Assembly (NCBI RefSeq): GCF_008831285.2
Contig: NC_045149.1
Coordinates: forward strand, 19,237,035-19,297,034
Reading direction: 5' to 3'
DNA length: 60,000 bases
Source: Nymphaea colorata
Lineage: Eukaryota; Streptophyta; Magnoliopsida; Nymphaeales; Nymphaeaceae
The translations under genes were made by a program, and so were the position numbers. Numbering within the stretch: position 1 is the first letter of the stretch; each line of letters starts with the position of its first letter. Below, one piece after another: positions 11,301 to 23,079 of the stretch. The notes under the pieces were generated by a model that was given only the letters and a program-made list of their open reading frames with translations, made no database searches and was not told the DNA's origin.

Positions 11301-12124
11301 TTACGCCAAGATAATAAGAATAAGAGAAAGTACTGAGCAGTCAACAAATGTATTTACACTTTCTACCGTTGTCTTCCAACTTGTTACTATTGTGTTGTTA
11401 ATTTTGGTATTTATTAATTTTAAAATTTCTGCTTCGTCATTGTTGTTGCCCATTAAGAGGAAGATTTTGCATTACATGTCAAACATTGGGTAGTTTTATT
11501 GTTAAGCCTTTCGAAATAAGATAAAGAAAGGATGCAAAAACAACGTGCACAGGCTTTATCGTATAAATTTGCAGGATGCTCCGTAGTGACAGAAACTGCT
11601 ATGAGCGATACATATGATGGATGCATAATGGCTGTCCACGCGCCTGATGCTCTAAAAATACTGGGAGATGGTGCTACATTTGACGAGGCGAGAGTTCTCG
11701 GTGCTTTTCAGTATGCTTATAGGTATTCTCCAGTTATTTTTTTGCTCCATCGACATTTTTCTTTTTTTCAGATCTATGTTTTATGATGTGAGTACAGCAA
11801 ATGACGTACATGGAATCACTGTTGTGAAAATCAGTCTGAATTGACCACTTCGAATTGATTGGCAGTAATTCGATCACATTCACCTTAGTATACAGGGGAG
11901 CTTCGAGAAATCAGCCGGTTTTATGTTAAATTGGCTGAATTAGCATCGGATTGGACAATTCCCTTTCAATCGGCCAAGTCTAACCATTGATATTTCTTAA
12001 ACTATAGCGTTACTACTTTGCTTATTTATTTATCTACTGAAGTTTAAATTCTTATTGCTTTTAAATTTTTTATCACTTTCTTTTTATTTGTTAGGATTTT
12101 CTTGAGCTTTTTTTCTTGTTTCTC

Positions 12125-12815
12125 CTTTTCTGTAGCTTTTTATTTGAAATATAATTTTAGTAAATATGATTCACCGTACAGATGATCCCTATTCCAATTT
12201 GATTCTGCCCATTTGCTGAATGTTTTTGTTGACTAATTCGATCCAGAAACTGATTGTGATAACATTGCATGGCACTATGCTTCTGAGATGTTATATTCAT
12301 TGGCATTTATAAGTCTTATGACTATCCTAAATTGACAAAACAACTAAAAGTATTTTGTCACCAAACTCATAACCATCTCGTTCTTCTTGGCTTGATGAGA
12401 GTGGAAGATATTGGAATATAGGTGGTGAAGCCAAACATACTTGGTAAATCCCCATCTGCTGATAATGGCTGCTGTGACTTTCTTATTGTGCTATGCTTTC
12501 AATTAGAAAAGGTTGAAATACCGGTGCAGGAGATCGTATGGCACAACACAGAGGATATTGTTGGAGACAACTGTACCTTTAGTGGCAAATGTCTCCTTAC
12601 TAATGTATTAACAATTCCATTCAAAGTTGCTAAAATTGGCCACGAAAACTTGGTGGATGGACCTGCCTTGATAGATTTTACTTCAGTTGTTATCTTGCCC
12701 CTTTTTAGGTCAGAGCATCATAAAACTTTATAGTTGTTAAAATGGGATAACAAGAAAATCAGTATAAAAGGATGTCATGGTAAAAAAGATGAAAAAAGGG
12801 CATGGCAGTGCATCC
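12125..12815. other. intron 7 segment present only in copy 1
   Basis: Copy 1 has about 690 bases here that copy 2 lacks; in copy 2 the flanks meet near 38217. The ends share a short TTCT, so deletion from copy 2 is as likely as insertion into copy 1. A 103-codon open frame at 12422-12733 has no motif I recognise. No terminal repeats or target duplication were seen. Confidence 0.55.
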
Positions 12816-15461
12816 GTGATTCTGGTTAGTTGAAGCAAGCAATTCTCCTTTAAGAGGCAGTAGCTTTTTCTGCAAAATGTGCTGCTCTGCTCTACAGTTT
12901 CTTCTTTCTTCATATTCAGTTTGAAACTCTTTTTCTGATATGCAGTTTCAACTATTGATTGATTTATCTGGTTTTAATTGCAGTGATATATATCTTCATC
13001 ATGATCATAGCTTAATGCCCAAAAACCCAGCTGCATGGAGTGCCTGGAACTTTCTTGGGGCTAAAGGGGACAGAATTTGCGTGACATATTGGCTCAATGT
13101 GCTTCAGGTTTATAATGCTGTTGCCTAGTTGCTCTTCCAATTCTCCTTCATATGTTCATGAATGAGAAAATCTCTCTCTCTCTCTCGCTCTACTCTATCT
13201 CAGTGCACCAGCACAGACATGAGGAACCTGTAATCTGTTTATTATCAACTTGGCAGAGCAATATGGTTGGGTACATTTTGTTATCTTATAGGTTCAAGTA
13301 AGTTTAGCCATTCAGAACGTATTTAAGAAGTGATAGGTGTCGAGGACACCTTTTTTGGGGTTAATATTAGACCATAAGTAGGTGCAATTAAGCAGACAGA
13401 CAAGCAAAACAATCATGAGAAAAGCATTCAGAAATTGCAATCCGTACATGTAGAGATATGAGAACATGGAAATTAGAGAACATACTAGTCATGTCCACTT
13501 GGGATATGCAAAAATGAATATTTTACTAAGAACACCTAAAATTTAGTGAAATGAAAAAATATTCTTAAGTTTCAAGAAATTCATTTAACTATCTATTTTA
13601 TTCAACGTATACCTTATTCCAGGTAGCTAAGCACACAATATTATGCTCATTGATGTCCATAACTTTGTGAGAGAGAGAGGCGTTGAGAGTGTTGTTTGTA
13701 TTTATATACACATATTCTTCTCATAAAACGTATTGTTGCTAACAAAAACTATGATAATGTTTATACACACGACGGGCATGTATGTGCACAAGCACAATGC
13801 ACAAAAGATTAAACAGAATACTGATAATAAAAGTTGTTTGACTTTGTAAGTATAGTTCTTGCTTCCTCTGTATTGCTGTTTCTGTATGAAGGCGGTTTGG
13901 TCATTGTGTCAATACACAAGGTACCTTTTGGGCTGGTCCAATCTTCCTTTAGTGAACATATATGGGGCTCTTTCCCCCATTTTATGGATGCTGTTTCTGA
14001 GTATTTCATGTAGGAAAAATTCTTCTTTATTTTTTTTTTCTTTAAAATGATCTTGTGCTCCTGCAGGGTATCTTGTGGTTACCTTTATTTCTCATTGAAG
14101 CACTTTATTCTTTTCTAGTACAGATTTTCTGCTCTTGTATTATGTTTATTATTTGGTTCTCTTAAAACAAATGTCTCGTTTTCTGCTCTTTTGTTTTCCT
14201 GTTTCTGTTTCCCAAGGCGTTAGTCCAGTACCTTTATGTCGACAAGCATGCTTTCAATCCTAGAAGCTTCTCTATTTTACATCAGAGGATCTTAAAACAG
14301 TTATTTTTCCATCTATTTTCCTTTCCTAATGTCTTTCAAATGGCAATAGCAACTATTTGATTCTTGGTTAAAATTCATGGAATTGCAGAGTTTGGAGACA
14401 AGTTTGCATTTTTTTGTAACTTTGAATCCACCCCATTTGCCTGAAAATATCGTTTTGAAATGGTCGACAAGTCATCCACTTCCAACAGTTGCTTCTGTGA
14501 AGGCATCACTTGAATTAAGTAAAATTCAAGGAGAAAGAAGAATCTGGTTTTCTGGAGCATATCAAGGTTGGTTGCAGATTCTTCTTCTTATCGGTTCTCT
14601 TCTTTTAGAATCTTGAGACTTATGTATACTTTTGGATAAGTGCCCTTTAATATGACCTACTGCTTCAGTTTCATTCATTTCTGTGATAGAAATGGAAATG
14701 TTTTACATCACAAAATGGTATAATAGAACTGGCAGTTCAACTCCAGTATACTTTACATGCAAGCTTTTGGCTTGCAATTGCTTTACAGTTGATTTAGATG
14801 TTTCACTATTCTGTCCTTTGTGTCTACTCTGTTGCTTTTGGTCTTACAACTTCTCTTCGAAGAGTCAAACTCCTATTTATCATTCTGCTCTGCAGGATAT
14901 GGTTTCCACGAGGATGGATTGAAGGTAAATATTGTTGCTTACAAATCTCCAATCATGTGGGATGGGTAATGTACCATACAATCACTGAAAATGGTTAAGC
15001 TGTTCCTTTCTGTAATTGACTATTGAAGTTGGATTGTGGAATACAGCATATAGTTTTTGGTGGCTGTTTGTCTATTTTTCATAGACAAATTCACATAGAA
15101 AATTTCACCTTGTCTCTTATCTAACTAATTCAGTGCTTTTTTAGTTCCTTGACATTCATGTTGTTGTTTCTTCTGATAGGGTGGAATGGTTGCAGCACAG
15201 GGTTTACTGGACTCTAGATGTGTTCTTTTAGATAATAGAAAATGTATGACACCTTCCCTGATGGAGAGTGGAGCCCGCCTTATTGTCACTAGATTTCTGA
15301 AAAGTTATATCACAACAGGTTACTTGAGGCAAGTTTCCTCTGGGATGTTCATTTATTTGTGTTATGCCCCTATCTATTTGATCTCTACGTATCATCTTCA
15401 TCTTGTTTACTTATTTGTTTGCTGATTGCATTTCTTAGAGTGTCTGTGATATATACATGTT

Positions 15462-15470
<9 letters not shown>

Positions 15471-15492
<22 letters not shown>

Positions 15493-15497
15493 AAGAG
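15471..15497 (+). repeat. (TG)n(AG)n microsatellite, copy 1
   Basis: Short compound TG/AG repeat in intron 11. The orthologous place in copy 2 (40961-41020) is about twice as long. Confidence 0.9.
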
Positions 15498-18400
15498 GAG
15501 ATGGCTAAAAATTAAGTGGAAGGATGTTATCGACTTTTTTTGTGGGGATTATTTCTTCTTTTCCTTTATTTGTGTGCTTATGGGCATTCATTGTAAGAGG
15601 GAAATATTCGAAAGTGAAAAAAAAGGGAAAAAGTCAAAGGAAGAAGGAAATGGGCCTGAAATCTGGTTTTGGTTCCAAGCTGAAGATGCTCAAGTGGAAT
15701 CCACGATGATTAAAACTTTTTTCTTTTCCTGCAGTAGTCAGGAAAGGCATGCAAGAGATTCATAAAAGCTGAAAATGCCGAAAGAAAACACAAAGTCAAT
15801 CCAATATATATGGAATCTTCAGGTAAAATATATAATAACAGAAGGGCGAAAATTACCATAGAATTATACTAGAAATAATTGAGATACAATCATAAAAGGT
15901 GCTTATTACACTACAAGGTGAAAAGAGGAAAATAGGTATGACCTTCTGTTCCAAACTTCCAAGATGAAGTGCTGGTGTCAGCAAATTATTATATGAGATG
16001 GTGTCAGAGTTCTCAATTTCAGTTGTATGATTTGAAAGCAACCTCAGGGTTTGTCTGTAGCATCCAGTGTGAATAGACTATAGAGCAATGCAGGCTAAAT
16101 TTTTGTATATGATTGAACAGGCTGTTACTTTCCTGCAGTTTTCTAGAGGAAGGTGGCACGTTATTTGAATTTCAAGGCACCAATGATAAAGATGGTCTCA
16201 AGTCTGTGATGAAAATTCACTCTCCTTCATTTTATTGGAAGGTAGATTCTAACTGCAACCCTTTATTTTCATAAAACAAACATTTACTTGGTACTTCATT
16301 TCGGATCTTCCTTGTGGACTTGCAACATTTTTTATATTAGTCTTCTTTTGTCTTTTTTAATACTTTTAACAGGTTGCTACAAAGGCTGATCTCGGGCTTG
16401 CTGATGCATATATAAATGGTGATATATCTTTTGTTGACAAGGAAGAGGGCCTTCTAAACCTCTTTTTGGTGACTACTGCTTTCTATGCTACATTTAGTGC
16501 CACAACTATGGCCTTTTTTTGTTTTTTTTTTTTTTGTAATATTAACTTAGGTACTTGTTTTCTTGTCTTGTTTGTTTGCATAGATACACATTGATGGAAG
16601 GGAAAAACATAACCATTATGCAAATCATATGAATAAAGGGTAACTTCTTCTTAATGCTGCTTATCTCTTTCCTGTGTGATTGGTTTGCAGACTGGAGCCA
16701 TGCCAAGAGCCTTTTTTAACAAATAGAAATGCTTGATCCAGGGGTTGGTGGAAACCAATAATCATGACTGCAGGATTGGCATCTGCAAAGTTTTACTTTC
16801 AGCATCTTTCCCGCCAGAATACAATCACGCAAGCTCGACAAAACATCTCCCGCCACTATGATCTTGTCAGTTATATGAAGCAAGATTTTCCTTTTTTTTT
16901 TTTCTTATTGCTGTTAAAGATTCTATCCCATTCTGCAAAAGTTCATTCATTAAAGGTTCTAATAACAGTGTTTTTTCATTGCCATCTGCATTCTGTTGCA
17001 TCACTCATTATCACTTACTTTAATTGGTCCATTTCATCTATCTGACTGCATCTTATGCATGGCTCTCAATAATTGTCTCAATTGGGTCCAGAAGTTGTTT
17101 GTGTTGTTTCATCTGTCAAATGTGATGGCTCATCATAACCTACTGTTTTGCTAAGACACATATATTAGTCATTTGGTCATCCAAGTAGTCTTTGACTCGG
17201 TGCATTCTCTTTCCCTGATTGGAAGTTGACACCTTGTATTTTTTGATCTAGAGCAATGATTTTTTTTCGCTGTTCAGGACGACACTATGATGTATTATTG
17301 TCCAATTTTCAAGGTTTGTATGCTTTCATTGTCCTTAACTTGAAGCATTGAATCTATGTATCTGCCTGTATATGTGCAACCGATGGTTCACGTTGTGTTG
17401 AGACTTTTTTTTTTAAATTCGATTTAAGGTTTGTAATTTGCTATACTATTTTCTAATTATGTGGCAGGATGAGAATGAAGATCTCAGACTTGCACAGATG
17501 AGAAAAGTGTCGCTTTTGATTGAAAAGGTGAAGTACTTTGCTACGAGGTCTTGTAATCTGAGCTTCTTTTAGTATTTTTAGTTACGGTTGATTTGCAGGC
17601 AAGGGTTACCGATAAGCATGAGCTTCTAGAGATTGGCTGTGGTTGGGGAACCCTTGCGCTGGAGGTTGTTAGACAAACAGGATGCAGATATACTGGAATC
17701 ACGTTATCAGAAGAGCAACTACAATATGCCCAACAAAGGGTCAAAGAAGCTTGTCTTGAAGTAAGTTGTTAATCTTGATCTTCGTGTTGTTAAATTTTCA
17801 TTTACTCATGTTCCTGGATATTGATTAATTTAATCGTACTCAAGATTGCAAATAAAAAGCACTTCCAACAGGGAACCAGAGGGAATAAAAGAAACCGTCA
17901 GGGTCGGAGAGAACAACAGAAATAAGGGACCAACACAACAGCCATCTATGGTGATGATACGAAAAGTGCAACATCAAAAAATTCATAAAAAAGAATGTGA
18001 AGAGCCCTTTTTAACATAGAGTGAAAGTTGGTTTTGCAAATTAACATAGAAAACACAGAGTTTATTATAAAATTTATTTCACAGTTCGCCTACCTACAAG
18101 ACACAGATACAGATTCAATTTATAGGGGAGCCGTATTCCGTTATTATTAACTTTTAATTTGTATTGACAGGACAGAATTAAGTTTCTGCTATGCGACTAT
18201 CGCCAGCTGCCAAAGTTGCAGAAGTATGATAGGATAATATCTTGGTAAGTCATTGTTTGCTTTAGAAACTGGATTCCCAAAATGATCTTGTTAGAATGTG
18301 GTTCATTTTTTCCTATTTGAACAGTGAGATGCTAGAAGCTGTTGGACATGAATACATGGAGGAATTCTTTGCATGCTGCGACTCTGTTTTGGCCGAAGAT

Positions 18401-21400
18401 GGAAATTTTGTTCTTCAGGTTTTATAAATTCCTCTGCATTATTATTCTTTGACTTTCGTTCTAATATTCTTATTAGAGTCGGCCTTTCAAGCACAAACGC
18501 TGAGTTACGTCAGTTAAGGGACTAAGCGTCCACCTAGTTGGTTCTGATATCTCTGCTTCTAAATTGTTATTTGAATGTTTTAAATTTTAAAAGTGGTTCT
18601 CAATTATTTACGTATTCTTTTCTATCCATTTTTGAACTTTCAAGTTAATAATTACTATTTTATTTTAATTTTTAAAAATTTTATAAAATTGCCCAAGTTG
18701 TGATGGAGTAATGACTTTAAGTTTTGGATTCTTTCGTTTAGCCACCTAGATTACATAGGAAACAAGTGGTTAAATGAAATAAATAAAACTGTTTTTGTTA
18801 TTCAATCGAAATTTAAGCATGTCATTATTCAATCAATACTTGAACATGTTTTGTATAAGGTTGTGCAGTCTTTTTCTTCTCTTCTTTTGAGTTCTAATAG
18901 GCAGTCTAACCTTCCTAAGCATTATATAGGCCTTCTGATTTAGGAATTGCACCTAGGCAGTGGGTAGTGCTTTTGATTGAACGCCTTTATTGTCAGTGCT
19001 TGGAACATGTCCCTATTTGCATCTTGATGCGTGTGTGTTATGCATACGAATGCATAGATGGGTGTTGGATATGATGGCCTGGGCTCTGATCACGTCCATA
19101 CACTGTAGGTCTTTTCTTTATCGTTGCATGATAATTTGAAATTTATGTTCTTCAGAATCTGGCTTCAGATCTAATCGCTTACCTCTTTCTTAAAGTAAGA
19201 AAAAAGGAAACACAATATCATGTTGCGGTTAGGTAAAACCTTTCTTCATTAATATATGAGCCCGATCTTTGATGTCATCATGCTATGCCTACCTTGTCAA
19301 CCTGAGCAAACCCGAACCTGTTTTAACTCTTAAAAGGTGCAGACATAACTAAGGTCCTTTTACTTTTCCTGAACGAACATTGTTAGCCTATTAAGTGACT
19401 GAGGTCGCTCATTTGTTGTCTCAGTTTTCATCAATTCCAGATCAGCGTTATAATGAATATCGAAGAAGCTCTGACTTTATAAAGGAATACATCTTCCCTG
19501 GTGGATTGCTTCCTTCCTTGAACAGAGTAACATCAGCAATGACCACTGCTTCAAGGCTTTGGTATGACTACCACGTACTTGCTTTTTTCTTCTTCCTCCT
19601 CCTCATCATACTCTATTTATCTCCTTGTGCATCGGCTTGTCTCGTCTAAGTCAAAAAATTTGATAAAATCCAGTATTGAGCACGTGGAGAATATCGGCAT
19701 CCACTACTACCAGACTTTAATCCAGTGGAGAAGGAATTTTATGGCAAACAAAAGGTACAATATTTTATTTTATTTCATGCAAGGCAAATCACACTTAACC
19801 TCAAAAGTGCCGACTCCCTGTGTTCCAGCAAAATTCTGATGTTGGGATTCGACGAGAAGTTCATCCGCACTTGGGACTATTACTTTCTGTACTGTGCAGC
19901 TGGATTTAGATCGCGAACACTTGGTAATTATCAGGTGAGAAACTTCCCTTCATCTACGACACATTTTGCGCCAACATTACAAGGGAACCAAGCAAGCAAT
20001 AGTACTCGGGTTCTGGCTTCCACCTCTGACATCAGTGTTAATACTGGAAGCCCACATCGTCCATAGAAACCACTTAAGGAAATATAAAATACTATGCCAA
20101 AGGTCTAAATGCAATTTTGATCCAATGCAGTGTGTCGTGATGACTATCGTCCATATAACATTTGCTACTTATTCAAGTTCTCACTAGGGATGGAAGTACT
20201 AACACGACGTTTTTGGTGTAGATCGTCCTCTCTCGGCCTGGTAACCTGAGTGCCTTCAATAATCCTTACGAGGGCATCCCATCAGCTTTGGCTACGTGAG
20301 ATGGATTGCTTTTGGGTGGCAAAGCGTGCAAGTTCGCAATTGACGTCCCCCCGTCTTTGGTCGCCTGCAGTTAAGCCCGTCAATAATTTGCTGGATCTCC
20401 GCTGTCTAGTCAAGACTTTAATTGTGTGTTGTACGTATGAAGTGAGAGTTACAGTGCATGAACTTCAATTGTGTGTTGTACTTGTACCTATGGGGTGAGA
20501 GTGAGAGCAGTATATGATGTATAATGGAAGTCACGTCAAAGATTTCTTATCATAGTCGAGAACTTACTCGAACATTGAATGCTCTCCTATTGACGTGAAA
20601 ATTTACTTGGTTTCTCTATTCGATTTACTGAACAACAATAACTTGGCTCCTGATACTACATCAAAGCGGATCGAATCACCTCTCCTTAACTTGAGCATCA
20701 GTTTAGGCTGTTTTCATCAGAAACTGGAAAAAACTAACCTCTTAAGGTTATTCATCCAAATTCAATTTTTGTCTGTTCACACAAACATAAAAATGTTTTT
20801 CAAAACTCATTCAGAATGTCATTTTTACAAAACCAGAAAGTGAGACCCAGAACGGATCCGGAGCAACCCTATTTTGGAGAGCCAGATCCATCAAGAGACG
20901 AGGGGTCGACTGACTGGTGTAGCTGCTGCGGCCACGATGCCGTCTCCTGTCCGTGGAACTGCGGCTCCAAGAAAGGCTGGTTGGTAAGCCTTTTTGTCCT
21001 TTTAGTTTTTTCTTTCTTCAAAAGTGAAATCTTCAATTTCAGAAGTGAATTTATGACACTGGTGTAGCTGCGGCCACGATGCTGGCAACTGGCAAGGACT
21101 CAGTCTCACAAGTCACAAGCGTGGGCTTCCAGCTTCTCAGTCAAATGGTATCTCGAATCCAGTGCGCCCACCGTTCAAGTTCAAACAAAAAAATTAGATG
21201 TCTTAAATCGGAAAGGGATCCGACCAGCAATCCAAGTTGCGCCCACTGTTCAAGTTCAACCGTTCAAGTTCAAATAAAAAAATTTAGAAGCTTTAGATCT
21301 ATCAGAAATCTTCATTGAAATGGCCCTCCATTCTCTCTACCTCCAGGGTGTCGGCATGAGTTATAATAGCAACAATTTGCATGCTACATTTTACCACATA

Positions 21401-21689
21401 AGATAATAACATCCAACAGAATCAAACTAAAAACTTATTTTCTTTCAAGTTTTTAATCCAACCAGTTATGTGATATTAAATGTGAAAGTACATCACAATA
21501 TACTCAATCTGATAAACAAATCCTACACTAGAATTGGATCTCCATCCATATCCAACAGAATAAGATGCCAAGCGATGATTGAAATCTTTTCCGAACCAAA
21601 TTAAATCCAAATTCAATTATTCATCCATGACGTTACTTCTCGAGAGGAAGGGGATACAACCATAGGGCGCCCACGCGCGAGAGGGAGAG

Positions 21690-22129
21690 CGACGTCGTCT
21701 GGCTCAGTAGTGGTTGGCTGTTACCGTCCCCGCCATTGTTGTTGCATCAAGAACAGCAACTAAGCAATTGGAGAGTCACGCCCGCCGGGTTGAGAGCAAG
21801 TCGACCAATCCCCGCCGTCGCTTTCTTCTGCTCCCGCGTCCCAGAAATCAAGGCCGTCCGGTTTATCTATCTCTCTGCACGTACTCGCTTCCGGTCTTAC
21901 CTCTCCTTTCTCCTCTTCCCACTCCTTCTGATCTATCTGGAGTTCTGGCTCTGCTGTATCTTCCTTTTCTTCTTTCGTCTTTCTTTTGACACATTTTCCG
22001 GCTTTTTCTTGACGGAAAATGCAGGCAGCCGGAAAGGCTCGCGGCTTCGGAAGGAAAGGCGGCTCGTCTTGAAACGAACGATTCAAGGCAAAAGAATCTC
22101 CTCATTGTGTGCTCGACTTGTGTCGGAAG
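21690..22129 (+). promoter_or_regulatory. orphan CPS-type 5' leader exon with splice donor
   Basis: Nearly identical to 30065-30493, the presumed leader exon of the intact CPS gene. It has a GA-rich start, a CT-rich middle, and ends GGAAG followed by GTAACT at 22130, a good donor. The matching acceptor and coding exons are absent here. The true transcription start is unknown. Confidence 0.6.
22019..22072 (+). CDS. 17-residue upstream ORF in orphan leader
   Basis: ATG at 22019 opens MQAAGKARGFGRKGGSS and a TGA. The equivalent frame at 30387-30440 has the same length with two substitutions (N for K, R for G). It may be a leader peptide ORF. The caution is that TGCAG just after its ATG could be a splice acceptor, in which case the ATG would not be in the mRNA. 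Confidence 0.35.
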   Translation: MQAAGKARGFGRKGGSS

Positions 22130-23079
22130 GTAACTCTCTCGTTCTTTTTCTCTCTCGCTCTTTTCGTAACGTGATGCAGAGAAGTATATATTTTTGTTGA
22201 CGGGATTTTTCTTCTTCCTGCGGAGTTCTGCATCAGATTTGGAAGAGTCTTCTTGAGAAATCTAGTTTCATGGATAGTGCACTGTTACGATCTTTGTGTG
22301 GAAAATCCGGTTCCAAATCTGTCTTGCCTCGTTGCTATTGTTGGTCATTTTTCTAATTGAAAGGAAAACTCGTTTTCAAATTTTGATCCAAATATTGGAC
22401 CGAAAATGCTAGGTTTTATGCCTTTGGTTCTTTGGTGAATTCATTTTTCTGAAGTTTTCAAATCTGTGTTGGGATTGAAATTTTCAATAAGGCATTTTGT
22501 TTAACAGCAATCGAAGCCCAGTACACTAGTATAGTACTATATTACGCCAACGTCTATGGGCAAGAGAAATTCTATTTTATTTTCTAAATTAATTAAGTTT
22601 TCAAATTATTTGGGTTGAAGGGTGAACTATGTCACATAAGGAGCGAGTGCTGGTATAGTTAAGGAGAAGCGGGCATGGGTACGGCATTTTCGTCAATCTT
22701 GATACTAGGTATGGTGATAATTATATATTTTTAATTAATTATATACGTAAAATAAAAAAAATGGCATAAATGTAAGAAACAGATGGGAGATGAAATTGTA
22801 GGTGTAGTAGAACACTTCATTTTTGGAGCAAGGACTACTCCTACTCCTGACTACTCAGACTCATTGAAAGTGATTTGAATCGGTTCCAATTCAAAACTCA
22901 TCCAAACCGTACCAAAGAGTACCGCCGTATCGATACAGGTACCTGGCCGTGTGACATTGAAGGAGAAAGTTTTAGTATTTTTCTTTGTCAATAACTAAAA
23001 GTGAGAAAAAGGCTGACAACTACTTTTCAAATGGCGTCAAGTGGCGCAATCAGATAATAAGGCAGCTCACGTTAAAGGA

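Larger units (their letters stand above)
9423..20299 (+). pseudogene. cyclopropane-fatty-acid synthase, 5'-truncated copy
   Basis: Exons equivalent to 3-24 of the intact gene: 9423-9528, 9612-9713, 10817-10876, 10972-11050, 11575-11722, 12984-13107, 14389-14566, 14896-14924, 15180-15328, 16139-16241, 16373-16468, 16584-16639, 16742-16865, 17252-17313, 17468-17527, 17599-17760, 18171-18244, 18325-18418, 19425-19561, 19674-19754, 19829-19934, 20222-20299. Exons 1-2, coding the first ~130 residues with the FAD-binding GxGxxG, lie outside the duplicated block. Exon 16 is 62 instead of 63 bases, a frameshift that leads to an immediate TGA. The same change makes a new TTCAG acceptor before 17278 that would restore the frame with loss of eight residues. 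All other exons keep phase and lack stops, including the SAM motif (LLEIGCGWG). No start or promoter of its own is evident. Pseudogene, or at best a recent truncated gene. Confidence 0.85.
3878..20391 (+). repeat. duplicated CPS block, copy 1 (carries a copia insertion)
   Basis: From about 3878 to 20391 this DNA matches 34118-45508 in the same orientation through introns and exons: intron 2 of the CPS gene to just beyond its stop codon. The left breakpoint lies in AGCTCGAGCTT-type repetitive sequence and the right one at 'AATAATTT'. Copy 1 is longer mainly because of the copia element 4281-8330, about 690 bases in intron 7 (12125-12815) and extra sequence in intron 11. Coding exons differ at only a few percent of positions by eye. 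Confidence 0.9.

Noticed and set aside
12422-12733. 103-codon open frame inside CPS intron 7 of copy 1
   Set aside because: No recognised motif and absent from the otherwise matching copy 2; recorded only as part of an insertion/deletion difference.
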